Shown one piece after another: positions 1 through 9,655 of a stretch of DNA of 64,000 nucleotides. The DNA comes from Helicobacteraceae bacterium. Its GTDB lineage: Bacteria; Campylobacterota; Campylobacteria; Campylobacterales; SZUA-545. Below the pieces are notes generated by a model. It had not been told where the DNA came from and did not search any database. It worked only from the letters and a program-made list of their open reading frames with translations. The stretch spans positions 34,208-98,207 of the forward strand of contig JAITRJ010000034.1 in the NCBI GenBank assembly GCA_031288475.1, in the 5' to 3' direction. Position 1 is the stretch's first letter, and each line of letters begins with the position of its first letter. The translations under genes and the position numbers were made by a program.

Positions 1-2
1 TG

Positions 3-785
3 ATCACACGTGGCTATTTTGATTTCACGCTGATTGCGCAGGACAGCAGTAGTTTCGGGCGCGATCACGGCGAAAAAGACGAATTGATCAAACTAATTAT
101 GGAAATTGACATGATCGACGGAGTAAAACGCGCGAGACTCTGTTATCTATATCCATCAACCACCAGCAGAAAACTTATCGACACAATCGCCTTTTCCAAA
201 CGTTTCGCTCCGTATTTCGATATGCCGATTCAGCACGCCTCCGATCGTATGCTGAAGGTAATGCGGCGCGGAGTCGGCATTAAAAAGACTCTCGATCTGA
301 TCGACTATATGCGCGCCGTACCCAACAGTTACGTCCGAACTGCCTTTATTGTGGGGCATCCCCAAGAGAAAGAAGAGGATTTTAACGCGATGCGTGATCT
401 GATCGACAGCGGAATATTTGATCGCGCCTCCCTTTTCGCCTTCAGCGACGAGAAGGGAAGCGTGGCAAATAAAATGAAACGTAAAGTGGACTCAAGAACT
501 ATAAATATTCGTCTGCAAAAAGGTAAGAGCATATTAAAAAGAATGCATAAAAAAAGATTGGAAAATCAGATTGGAAATGTTTTTAACGCAGTGATAGAAA
601 AAAAAGATAATAGCGGGTTTTTTATTGAGGCAAAAGTGTTGAATTTCGCGCCGGAGATCGATCCCAAAATACTGATAAATGAGAGTGAAAAAACGTTAAG
701 GACAGGAGATATAGTTTCTGTTAAAATAGTTGACGCTTCGGATGATCTGCTTATCGCGCGGGCGCTGAAGGACAACAATGGATAG
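3..785 (+). CDS. rimO: Ribosomal protein S12 methylthiotransferase RimO, C-terminal part (5' end cut by window edge)
   Basis: Frame is open from base 3 (ITRGYFDFTLIAQDSSSFGRDHGEKDELI...); MiaB/RimO signatures 'ARLCYLYPS', 'DMPIQHASDRMLKVMRRG', 'RTAFIVGHPQE' and a C-terminal TRAM-like region. Confidence 0.93.
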   Translation: MTRGYFDFTLIAQDSSSFGRDHGEKDELIKLIMEIDMIDGVKRARLCYLYPSTTSRKLIDTIAFSKRFAPYFDMPIQHASDRMLKVMRRGVGIKKTLDLIDYMRAVPNSYVRTAFIVGHPQEKEEDFNAMRDLIDSGIFDRASLFAFSDEKGSVANKMKRKVDSRTINIRLQKGKSILKRMHKKRLENQIGNVFNAVIEKKDNSGFFIEAKVLNFAPEIDPKILINESEKTLRTGDIVSVKIVDASDDLLIARALKDNNG

Positions 786-1191
786 CAAAATGATTTTAAA
801 TAACGGTAATCTCAAGGCGACTCCGCAGCGTATAAAAATACTCTCGCTTCTTGGCGACTACGGTCATTTGACGATCGAGCGGATATACAGCGAGCTTAAA
901 AAGGATACGCCTACGATTTCTCTGTCAACTGTTTACAGCAATATTGAATCGCTCTCCGAGAAAAACATTGTCAAAGAAGTGCCGATCTCGCGTCAAAAGG
1001 AAGCTTATGAACTAAACTCCGGCGCACACGCGCATCACGTGTGCAGACAGTGCGGTAAAATAACCGATATAGAGATTGACTCTGCCAAGTTAGGAGAATC
1101 GGTAAAATTCCGCGAAGAGGCAAAAATCGATAGCGTTGATATCATATTCAACGGAGTTTGTAATAACTGCCACAAAAGAGTGAAAAAGTGA
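778..1191 (+). CDS. Fur-family transcriptional regulator, PerR-like
   Basis: Winged-helix 'TPQRIKILSLL...STVYSNIESL', 'HAHHVCRQCGKI' and 'CNNC' metal site; overlaps the rimO stop. Confidence 0.88.
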   Translation: MDSKMILNNGNLKATPQRIKILSLLGDYGHLTIERIYSELKKDTPTISLSTVYSNIESLSEKNIVKEVPISRQKEAYELNSGAHAHHVCRQCGKITDIEIDSAKLGESVKFREEAKIDSVDIIFNGVCNNCHKRVKK

Positions 1192-3146
1192 ACGATCAAG
1201 AGTACATACAATCTGTGGAAACCTTAAATCGCTGGGCGTACTCTTACTACGTTTTGGACAAACCGGAGGCGACGGACGAAGACTACGACAGGCTTTACAA
1301 AGAGGTAAAAGAGTACGAGGACACGAACGCAGCAAAAATTCTTCACTCCTCTCCCACGCGGAGAGTGGGAGATGCGTTGTTAAGCGGCTTTGAAAAGGCG
1401 AAGCATATTGAGCGGATGTGGTCGCTGGAAGATATTTTTTCATACGAAGAGCTTTCCGTCTGGATCGCAAAGGTAAAAAAACTTGCCGGACAGGAGATAG
1501 AATTTATATGCGAACCGAAATACGACGGAGCGAGCCTTAGCTTAGTGTACGAAAGCGGCGTTTTGGCGCGCGCGGTTACGCGCGGCAACGGCATAGAAGG
1601 GGAAAACGTAACATCAAACGCCCGCACAATCCGCACCATACCGCTTGCAATAAATCACAAAGATAAGATCGAAATCCGCGGTGAAACGGTAATATATAAG
1701 AGCGAATTTGAAGCGATCAATAAAGAGCGTATAAAAAATGGCGAAACGCCGTTCGCAAATCCCAGAAACAGCGCTTCGGGAAGTTTAAGACAGCTCGATC
1801 CCGCTGTGTGTGCAAAGCGCAAGCTTATCTTTCTGCCATGGGGGGTTGGCACAGGCAGTCTTTCCGCGACAAGCGGTTTTGAAGAGATGAGTGCGATAGA
1901 AACAATGGGGTTTAAGAAAAACGCGCTGCGCGCTCTCTGCCGTAATACGGATGAGATAGAAGAAACCTATTTGTCGCTGATGAAAGCGAGATCACATATC
2001 AAGATGCAACTTGATGGAATGGTAATTAAAATAAATGATTTGAATCTTAGGGGTAAATTGGGCTGGACAATCAAAGCGCCGCGCTGGGCAAGTGCTTATA
2101 AATTTCCAGCGATTGAAAAAAAAACAAAGCTGATAAGCGTCGATTGGCAGGTAGGACGCAGTGGTGCGCTTACGCCTGTAGGAAACGTCGAGACGGTAAA
2201 CATAGACGGCGCGGAAATATCGAGGGTTACTCTTCATAATTTTGACGAAATTCTACGGCTTGATCTAAAGATCGGAGACCACGTTGCGCTGATTAGGAGC
2301 GGGGATGTGATTCCAAAGGTTGTTCAGGTTTTAACGACGATGAGAAATCAGACGCAAAAGAGTATAAAAAAACCAGATTTCTGCCCTAGCTGCGGTGGCG
2401 AACTTTTCGTTGATGGCGCTCTAATAAAATGCCAAAATACGAAGTGTAAAGATCGCGTTATAAGCACTTTGACCCATTTCGCGTCAAAAAGAGCGCTTAA
2501 TATCGAGGGTTTGGGTGAAAGAATTATCACACAGTTGTACGAAAACGGTATTATCAGGCAGATAGAGGATATTTTTATACTAAGCGGCGAAAGTTTTAAA
2601 AATCTTGAAGGTTTCAAGGACAAAAAAAACACGAATTTGTTAAGCGCAATAGAAAGCGCTAAACATTGCGAACTGTGGCGTTTTATTAATGCGTTTGGGA
2701 TAGAGCATATCGGCGAAGGCGCGTCAAAAACGGTTGCTGACGCCTTCAAGTTCGAGTGGTACGCCAAAGAAATTGAGGATTATGTGCGGCTGGAGGGTTT
2801 TGGAACGGAGATGAGCACGTCGCTACGCGAATTCGCGCAAGCCAATAGGGATCGAATTGAATATCTTACGAAAATTATCGCTCCAGTGTGTAATGAAAAA
2901 AAAACGACCGGCAATTCGATATTTAACGCCAAAACAGTTGTTATCACGGGCAGTTTCCCAACCAGCAGAGAAGAAATACGGGTAAAGCTTGAAGCGTTGG
3001 GCGCGAAAACGAGCGAGAGCGTCTCCAAAAAAACCGATTTTGTTTTCGCCGGAGAAAATGCCGGAAGCAAGCTTGAAAAAGCAAAGACGCTTGGAATCAA
3101 AATCTTCTACAATGACGAAGTGCTGAAGGAGCTTGAAAATGCTTAG
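1188..3146 (+). CDS. ligA: NAD-dependent DNA ligase LigA
   Basis: Adenylation motif 'CEPKYDGASLSLVYESG', Zn-finger Cys residues, HhH region and C-terminal BRCT ('KTVVITGSFPTSREEIRVKLEALGAKTSESVSKKTDFV'). Confidence 0.97.
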   Translation: MNDQEYIQSVETLNRWAYSYYVLDKPEATDEDYDRLYKEVKEYEDTNAAKILHSSPTRRVGDALLSGFEKAKHIERMWSLEDIFSYEELSVWIAKVKKLAGQEIEFICEPKYDGASLSLVYESGVLARAVTRGNGIEGENVTSNARTIRTIPLAINHKDKIEIRGETVIYKSEFEAINKERIKNGETPFANPRNSASGSLRQLDPAVCAKRKLIFLPWGVGTGSLSATSGFEEMSAIETMGFKKNALRALCRNTDEIEETYLSLMKARSHIKMQLDGMVIKINDLNLRGKLGWTIKAPRWASAYKFPAIEKKTKLISVDWQVGRSGALTPVGNVETVNIDGAEISRVTLHNFDEILRLDLKIGDHVALIRSGDVIPKVVQVLTTMRNQTQKSIKKPDFCPSCGGELFVDGALIKCQNTKCKDRVISTLTHFASKRALNIEGLGERIITQLYENGIIRQIEDIFILSGESFKNLEGFKDKKNTNLLSAIESAKHCELWRFINAFGIEHIGEGASKTVADAFKFEWYAKEIEDYVRLEGFGTEMSTSLREFAQANRDRIEYLTKIIAPVCNEKKTTGNSIFNAKTVVITGSFPTSREEIRVKLEALGAKTSESVSKKTDFVFAGENAGSKLEKAKTLGIKIFYNDEVLKELENA

Positions 3147-4632
3147 AATCGTCTTCACGCTGACGCTTTTTGCCGTCTCTCTCTTATGCGAAACACTTCA
3201 AGATGTAAAAATGGATTATCTCAGCAACAGCAATATCTGGATAAAAACATATAAAAATCAAAAGAATATCAACGAATTGAAAAACAAAATATCTATTTTG
3301 ACAGAAGAAGTAAACGCGCTTACAAAAAGGGGACGGGACGCGCGAATAAAGAATGAGGAGCTTACGCTGTTAAAAGCGCAGATGGAAAGCTTAACAAGCG
3401 TAGCCAGAAGCTTTTCAGATATTCTGGATGTTACCTCTATAAATGCGCAGACGATCGAAATTAATCTTATCAGTTTCCTCACGAACAGCAAAGTCAAGGA
3501 GCTTGAACGCGCCCGCGCCCAGATCGAATCGCTGAAAAAAGATTATGAAAGAGCAATAGCATATATAGAGGAGACAGCGAAAAAAACTGAAAATATCATT
3601 GATATGGAATACTCGAATGAGGCAAAGGAGTTTCTGAAATTGGTAGAGGAGGATTTGCATATTTTTTTGGTGGCAAAAGGCATTATCGATCAAAAAGAGG
3701 AATCAATTGAAACTCTTTTTGGGCTAATCGCTTCAAAAACGCGTCACTATAAAGATAACGAGTTCGCGCAGCTGATCGCGAATATATTGATCGCGATTGG
3801 TATTCTGACGTCTCTCTACATAGTACGGTTTTTGTTTGCCCGGTTCAGTGGGAACGAAGAGAGATCTGCGTTCTGGATACGCCTCTCTAACCTGCTGGCG
3901 GCTCTTTTTATCGCTCTTTTCTTTCTCTTTAATTATATAGACAACCTAATCTACGCGCTTACCTTCGTAGGCTTTATGGCGGCAGGTTTGACAATTGTAC
4001 ATAAAGAGCTGCTGTTAAACATCGCCGCATGGCTTCAAATGGCGTTCAGCAGTTCGATACAAGTGGGAGATCGTATTCTTTTATACTTTGAGGCAACGCC
4101 CATCATCGGCGATGTGATCGCGATCTCACCAATGAAAATAACGCTCTACGAAGAGATCACGCACAATAATGCGGCGGAGCTTAAACGGGCGGGACGTATT
4201 TTGTTTATTCCAACAAATTTCATATTTTCAAAAGTAATTTATAATTACACACATGAATCAATGAAGACCATATATGATCTTATTGAAATCCCTCTGAACA
4301 TAAACAGCGACTTTGATCGTGTAAAAAAGATTACGGAAGAAGTAGTGTCCAAAACTACGGCGCGTTATATTGAAATGGCACGATATCAATATAAGAAACT
4401 CCAAGATAAATATATTCTGCGAGGCAAAGATATGTCACCAAGAATACAGTTTATGATGCCATCGGACAAAAAAGGCATTGTTATGTATCTTTGGTACGTA
4501 GCTCCATACAGAGAGATATTAAACTGCCGGAGCGATCTGACGCTTGAATTGATCAGGCGTTTCAAAAAAGAGGCAAATATATTTTTAATAGACGAGGAGA
4601 AGAAAAAGAGCGAACAACCATCCGTTACTTAA
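3133..4632 (+). CDS. MscS-family mechanosensitive ion channel with long N-terminal coiled coil
   Basis: Several TM helices, then a beta-domain-like 'GDRILLYFEATPIIGDVIAISPMKITLYE...RILFIPTNFIFSKVIYNYT'. Confidence 0.8.
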   Translation: MKMLRIVFTLTLFAVSLLCETLQDVKMDYLSNSNIWIKTYKNQKNINELKNKISILTEEVNALTKRGRDARIKNEELTLLKAQMESLTSVARSFSDILDVTSINAQTIEINLISFLTNSKVKELERARAQIESLKKDYERAIAYIEETAKKTENIIDMEYSNEAKEFLKLVEEDLHIFLVAKGIIDQKEESIETLFGLIASKTRHYKDNEFAQLIANILIAIGILTSLYIVRFLFARFSGNEERSAFWIRLSNLLAALFIALFFLFNYIDNLIYALTFVGFMAAGLTIVHKELLLNIAAWLQMAFSSSIQVGDRILLYFEATPIIGDVIAISPMKITLYEEITHNNAAELKRAGRILFIPTNFIFSKVIYNYTHESMKTIYDLIEIPLNINSDFDRVKKITEEVVSKTTARYIEMARYQYKKLQDKYILRGKDMSPRIQFMMPSDKKGIVMYLWYVAPYREILNCRSDLTLELIRRFKKEANIFLIDEEKKKSEQPSVT

Positions 4633-5617
4633 TCCTGAACTTAAAAAGAGCGTCTCTTGAGGTGTTGTACGCGGAGGTGTTGTACGCGAATGAAAAAAGA
4701 GAAGCATTAGCGCCGCGCTGATAGCGCATAGTGCATTCCAATACGGGGTTATGCCCAAAATCAATTGCGAAATCGCTGATCACAAGCAGCCGCGGATCAA
4801 TAAGTTGCTCAGTATCTCTCTCTTTACCGAGAAGCTCGCACACCGATGCGTCGTCAAAAAAGATCATCTCGCAGCTCTCTTTGTTGAGATGCCGGAAGCT
4901 GATTTTGCCGCGCAGAGATTCGAAGGCAAATATCCTTCCCCATGGAACTTTTTTCGCCGCCTCGTCGCGCGTAAGCATTGTATAGTCGTCAACGATAAGC
5001 ATCAGATTGCGCAAACTGCCGATTCTGCCGCGCTCAAAGCGCGGACTGGAGACATTCAGCCGCTTGTCGTTTCTGAGATGAGGATATTGCTCGCCCGTCG
5101 TCGTGTCAAACACAAAACCCAGCAGCTCAATAAACTGCCATGCCGCGTAAACGCCATGCTTCTGGGTGAGATAGCGTTCAAGCAGCTCAATACGCCTGAA
5201 GATCGGATCGTTGGCATGCCCGCCGCCGATCAGCGCGTCGGTGGGCAGCTTCAACAGGTTGATGTCAAACGCTCTTTGCGCCGCCTGGCAGTTCAGAGTG
5301 ATAACTGCGCCGCCCGCCTCCAGCGATATTGGCATCTGGTACAGTATGTTAAACGCCTCGATCAAAAAATCCTCTCTGCACTCAGCCTTATCCTCGTAAA
5401 TGGCGCATATACTTTCGGCGTTCTTATACAGCGCCGCTGTCAGCGGTTTAAGCATTTCGTTTGAAACCTGAAAGAGCATCTGATTGGCAGAGATCGCCGT
5501 CTCTTGAGCGTTTTCCCGCGCAAGCGATCTGCCTGAGCGGGCAAAAAAGAGCGCTGCAAAGCCAAACATCGCGATCAGAAACAGCAGCGTGATCAGAAGG
5601 GCAACGCCTCGTTTCAA
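4625..5617 (-). CDS. GspK-like / prepilin-type secretion protein (hypothetical)
   Basis: Prepilin-like N-terminus 'MKRGVALLITLLFLIAMFGFAALFFARSGRS'; start overlaps the stop of the upstream gene. Confidence 0.6.
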   Translation of the reverse strand: MKRGVALLITLLFLIAMFGFAALFFARSGRSLARENAQETAISANQMLFQVSNEMLKPLTAALYKNAESICAIYEDKAECREDFLIEAFNILYQMPISLEAGGAVITLNCQAAQRAFDINLLKLPTDALIGGGHANDPIFRRIELLERYLTQKHGVYAAWQFIELLGFVFDTTTGEQYPHLRNDKRLNVSSPRFERGRIGSLRNLMLIVDDYTMLTRDEAAKKVPWGRIFAFESLRGKISFRHLNKESCEMIFFDDASVCELLGKERDTEQLIDPRLLVISDFAIDFGHNPVLECTMRYQRGANASLFSFAYNTSAYNTSRDALFKFRIK

Positions 5618-6045
5618 TAAAGCGTGCCTCTGATGATAAAGTCAGGTTTTGCATAGCGGAGGATCGCGCCCTCGTTTGCGGCTATTTCCGCGCACAGCGC
5701 AAGGTCGTCCAGATCGCTTCCGTTCTTAAACGCCCAGATGTGAAACATACGGCTGATCTGGCGGGGATTTGAGAGACGATACCGCGTCGCAAATGCCATT
5801 ATATCGATCTCCTCCGAAAAGCTGGCAATGACAAAACCCGCCGACTCCACAATATCTGACGGATCGCCGTAGCGCATATACTTAAATGTTCTTCCCTTTT
5901 GCGCTTGCGCCCCCGCGCTTAAAAGCGTTTCCGCCGCCGCATCTTCAACCCTGCTGTATGGAGTGTGGTGATCGGGCGAATCAATAATGGTAATCATCTC
6001 TGCGCCAAGCAGCAACGGAAAAATGAAAAAGAGCGACGCCTTCAT
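5614..6045 (-). CDS. Secreted subtilase-propeptide-like protein, candidate external chaperone/inhibitor of the adjacent S8 protease
   Basis: Signal-like N-terminus; 'GFVIASFSEEIDIMAFATRYRL...DLALCAEIAANEGAILRYAKPDFII' resembles subtilase prodomains (…VEYAEPDF…); ATGA overlap with the S8 gene stop. Confidence 0.6.
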   Translation of the reverse strand: MKASLFFIFPLLLGAEMITIIDSPDHHTPYSRVEDAAAETLLSAGAQAQKGRTFKYMRYGDPSDIVESAGFVIASFSEEIDIMAFATRYRLSNPRQISRMFHIWAFKNGSDLDDLALCAEIAANEGAILRYAKPDFIIRGTLY

Positions 6046-7688
6046 TGCTTACAACTCCCCACGTAATTCCTCCCGTAAAATGTAAGCGTAAAATTAGCGT
6101 CCGTTAAATTGTAGCTCGCGCCCGATTTATTCTCAATTTTTACCTTCCACTCGCCATTGCTCAGCTCGTCCAGATAACGAACCGATCCAAACGTCCTTCC
6201 ATCCGAATAAAAGCTCGCGTTAGTGGTATAGCGACCATCTGCAAGCGTGGAAACAGTACCATCTGGAGAAATAAGAGAAATGTTGTTTTTTCTACCGCCG
6301 CCTATATTCATTGCGATTGTAAAATCAACAAACTCTATGCATAAATTTTCGCCTTCATTAACATTGATTGGCATTGTGAGGTTGGCGTCGTTGGCGATAG
6401 CGCCGTTAATATTTTGAATCGTTTTCGATTTCTTTTTAAGTGTCCCAAGCGAAGTAAATGTTCTCGCCTTTTGAACCGCCGCTTTTACGTCCAGCGCGCC
6501 GAAGCCGTAGTTATGGTTTATATACCAGCCCGCGCCGTTTGTCCGCCAATCGTCATCGGACGGATCGTTTCTTCTGGCTGTCGTCGCCAATATGTAGCGA
6601 ACGTTGCGCCACGTCAGATCCGGCTTTGCCTCCAGTATAAGCGCGATCGCGCCAGAAACCATAGGCGTCGCCGCGCTGGTGCCGCTCATATGATGCGTAT
6701 ATTCCCCGTACCTGTTTAACGTATGTTGCATTATGGGATTATTAGTCGTTGACATGCCCTTGTCGCAGCCGCTTATATCGGTGGTAACGATGCCTGGCGA
6801 ACCGTAGCCGTCAAATCCCCCGTAGGCACTAATCAGTATATTGGAACCGGGATTGGAGTAAGAGGAGTATCTGTCATCGGAGTTAAGCGCCGCAACGCTG
6901 ATCGTATATATGCTGTTCTGTTCGCCGAAATAGTTCGCGTTATGCCCTTTTGCCCTGCCGTTTCCAGCCGCGAAAACATAGATCGCCCCCCTATTGTCTC
7001 TACCAGACTCGGCGCCTTCCTGAATAGCCTCAAGTAAAGGAATAAGATCGGCTCGGCTTCGCGGGAGTTCGGCACCCCACGAGTTAGAAAAGATATCGAT
7101 CGTAGCGTGACGATCAGGGCGTGCGCTTAGCGCGTCGGGATATATGTACAGCGCGCATCCTCCGCTCGCATTTTTATCCGCTATGTTAAGCCCCGCCCAG
7201 TACGCATTTGGCGCGACTCCGCGGACGCCCTGATAGTTATAGCCGACCGCCGCCGCGATACCGGCAACCATCGTGCCGTGCGCACATTCGTCGTCCGTGA
7301 CGTTGGGGTATGGAGAAGCGGAATTTTTCTGATAATTCCAGCTTTCATATCTGTTATGATTGACGCTGAGATCGGGGTGGGTTTCGTCAACGCCCGTATC
7401 GACAATGGCAATCGTAACTCCCCTGCCTTGCGGCTGCGCAGGCATATTAATATCTCCGCCCGCGATGGAAGCCTCATAGTTACCCACCCGCTGACCGAAA
7501 TTGTTCAGGTGCCACTGATAGACCATCAGCGGATCGCGCGGATCGGACTCGAACGGGTACGAGGGGAACAGCGATTCGTCGGTGCCTTGAATCTGGGCGC
7601 ACGAAACGCGGGCGCTTTCCCCATCATCACCGCTGCGTCCGCCGCAGCCTATGAAAAACAACACCAAAAATACCGCGCCGATACGCAT
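6042..7688 (-). CDS. S8 (kexin-like) serine peptidase lipoprotein with C-terminal P-domain
   Basis: Lipobox-like start MRIGAVFLVLFFIGCGG at 7688 (the track ORF extends further upstream); triad motifs 'IAIVDTGVDETH', 'AHGTMVAGI', 'GTSAATPMVSG'; C-terminal P-domain 'LSNGEWKVKIENKSGASYNLTDANFTLTFYG'. Confidence 0.9.
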   Translation of the reverse strand: MRIGAVFLVLFFIGCGGRSGDDGESARVSCAQIQGTDESLFPSYPFESDPRDPLMVYQWHLNNFGQRVGNYEASIAGGDINMPAQPQGRGVTIAIVDTGVDETHPDLSVNHNRYESWNYQKNSASPYPNVTDDECAHGTMVAGIAAAVGYNYQGVRGVAPNAYWAGLNIADKNASGGCALYIYPDALSARPDRHATIDIFSNSWGAELPRSRADLIPLLEAIQEGAESGRDNRGAIYVFAAGNGRAKGHNANYFGEQNSIYTISVAALNSDDRYSSYSNPGSNILISAYGGFDGYGSPGIVTTDISGCDKGMSTTNNPIMQHTLNRYGEYTHHMSGTSAATPMVSGAIALILEAKPDLTWRNVRYILATTARRNDPSDDDWRTNGAGWYINHNYGFGALDVKAAVQKARTFTSLGTLKKKSKTIQNINGAIANDANLTMPINVNEGENLCIEFVDFTIAMNIGGGRKNNISLISPDGTVSTLADGRYTTNASFYSDGRTFGSVRYLDELSNGEWKVKIENKSGASYNLTDANFTLTFYGRNYVGSCKQ

Positions 7689-7743
7689 AAAGAAACTCCG
7701 AATTTGCGCAATTGTAGCTAAAATATCGCCAGAGAGGTTGATC

Positions 7744-8580
7744 GTGAACGGAATTGAAGAGTTTGCGCGAAAGGCGCTGGAAGAGGATATTGGCAGAGGC
7801 GATCTCTTTGAGCGGTGCGAAGAGTTGGACGCTGGAAAAGTAAAAAAAGCGCTGATACGCGCCAAGAGCGGTTGCGTGTTTGCGGGAACACCGTACGCCG
7901 AGTCGATTGCCAAAGAGATGGGAATAACGATCTCGTTTGACATAAAAGATGGAGAGGAGATTGAAAAAAACCGCGTGATCGCTGTCCTTTCCGGCGCTGG
8001 TACGGCGCTTTTGAAGGCTGAGCGGACGTTGCTGAATGTTTTACAGCACGCAAGCGGCGTGGCGACGCAGACACGCCGTTACGCGAAGCTGATTGAGGGA
8101 TACGGAACACTTTTATTGGACACGCGCAAGACGCGACCGCTGCTGCGCGATCTGGAAAAATACGCCGCACGGACGGGAGGCGCGGTAAATCACCGCTTCG
8201 GGCTGGACGACTGCCTGATGATCAAGGATACGCATTTGTCAGTGCTCGGCGATCTCAAGGAGTTTATCGGCAAAGCAAGGAAACATATTCCATGGACAGC
8301 GGCGATCGAGGTAGAGTGCGAAAATCTAGCCGCGGCGCGCGTGGCGCTTGAGGCGGGAGCAGAGATTGTAATGTGCGACAATATGGATCGCGAGACGATC
8401 AGAGAGGTGTTGCGATTGCGGGACGAGATTGCGCCGCAGACAAAAATCGAAGCAAGCGGCAATGTCACGGCGGAGACGATTGTCTCTTACGCCGCGCTCG
8501 GAGTGGATGCTATAAGCTGCGGAAGCCTGATCCATCAGGCGGTGTGGCCTGATTTCTCAATGAGAATAATCAATGGCTGA
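7744..8580 (+). CDS. nadC: Nicotinate-nucleotide diphosphorylase (carboxylating) NadC
   Basis: 'LLDTRKTRPLLRDLEKYAARTGGAVNHRFGLDDCLMIKDTH', 'IEVECENLAAARVALEAGAEIVMCDNM'; GTG start chosen at 7744. Confidence 0.95.
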   Translation: MNGIEEFARKALEEDIGRGDLFERCEELDAGKVKKALIRAKSGCVFAGTPYAESIAKEMGITISFDIKDGEEIEKNRVIAVLSGAGTALLKAERTLLNVLQHASGVATQTRRYAKLIEGYGTLLLDTRKTRPLLRDLEKYAARTGGAVNHRFGLDDCLMIKDTHLSVLGDLKEFIGKARKHIPWTAAIEVECENLAAARVALEAGAEIVMCDNMDRETIREVLRLRDEIAPQTKIEASGNVTAETIVSYAALGVDAISCGSLIHQAVWPDFSMRIING

Positions 8581-9646
8581 AGGCAGCGCCGAAAAAACCG
8601 AAGAGGCGACACCCAAACGGATCGAAGACGCGCGCAAAGAGGGAAATGTTCCAAAAAGCGTTGATATGGCGGGCTTTGCCGCTCTGATGGCGGCGGTGAT
8701 CGCCTTTGCCGCGCTTTTTGGGTATATCGCCGAATATGTAATGCGCTTTTTCCGTTACTGCGCTTCATTTGCCGCGCATCCGCTGGAGACGAATCAAATT
8801 GCTGCGCTGGGGCTAAACGGAGTGCTCGCGGTGCTGAAAACCGCCGTTCCTCTGGCGGCGCTGGTGGCTCTGTTCGGGGCGATCGGCTACATAGCGCAGT
8901 TCGGGTTTCTTTTTACCACGAAGCCGCTTGTCCCCGATTTGAAAAAGATCAATCCAATCAAGGGGTTTGGCAATCTTTTCTCTATGCAGAGGCTGATCGA
9001 TGGCGTGAAGATAACGCTCAAGGTGTTTATTGCGCTGGGCGTGGCTGGCTACTTTCTATGGAAGTACATCAAGCAGCTGCCGACGGTGGGACTTTTCAGC
9101 ATAGGCGATCAGATAGCGTGGCTTGCGGAAAAGTCGCTTGTGATCGCCGTTGTAATGCTGCTGGTGTTTTTCAGCTTCGCGCTGATCGATATTTCAATTA
9201 CGCGCTACTATCACTTCAAGCGGCTTAGAATGAGCAAGCAGGAGGTGTTAGACGAGTATAAAAACATTGAAGGGAGTCCTGAGGTCAAGGCAAGGATCAG
9301 GCGGATTCAAACGCAGATGAGCCGCAGGCGCATGATGAAGGATTTGGAACACGCGGACGTGGTGGTAACAAATCCGACGCATTTTGCCGTCGCGCTGCGC
9401 TATAAGCCGAATAAGCCGTTTAACGATAGAGCGCCGGTGGTTGTCGCAAAGGGGGCGGACAATCTGGCAATTACGATCAAAGCGTTCGCAAGAGAGTATA
9501 ATATAGCGATTATAGAAGATCCGCCGCTTGCCAGAGAGCTTTATCGTCTGGTCGATATAGGAAGGGCTATACCACAATCGCTCTTTGACGCGGTGATTGA
9601 ACTGTTTAAGTATGTCGCTGAAACGACAGGGAAGAGGTTTATATAA
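8573..9646 (+). CDS. flhB: Flagellar type III export protein FlhB
   Basis: 'EKTEEATPKRIEDARKEGNVPKSVD' N-terminus, TM helices, autocleavage motif NPTH ('VVVTNPTHFAVALRY'). Confidence 0.97.
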   Translation: MAEGSAEKTEEATPKRIEDARKEGNVPKSVDMAGFAALMAAVIAFAALFGYIAEYVMRFFRYCASFAAHPLETNQIAALGLNGVLAVLKTAVPLAALVALFGAIGYIAQFGFLFTTKPLVPDLKKINPIKGFGNLFSMQRLIDGVKITLKVFIALGVAGYFLWKYIKQLPTVGLFSIGDQIAWLAEKSLVIAVVMLLVFFSFALIDISITRYYHFKRLRMSKQEVLDEYKNIEGSPEVKARIRRIQTQMSRRRMMKDLEHADVVVTNPTHFAVALRYKPNKPFNDRAPVVVAKGADNLAITIKAFAREYNIAIIEDPPLARELYRLVDIGRAIPQSLFDAVIELFKYVAETTGKRFI

Positions 9647-9655
9647 GGAACGGAT

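Noticed and set aside
2110-2130. A9 tracts in ligA (about 2115 and 2895) as slippage sites
   Set aside because: AAA-rich Lys codons in an essential gene; no alternative frame of interest.
4751-5464. 237-aa plus-strand ORF inside the GspK-like gene
   Set aside because: Antisense shadow; the opposite strand has a prepilin-like N-terminus and fits the operon.
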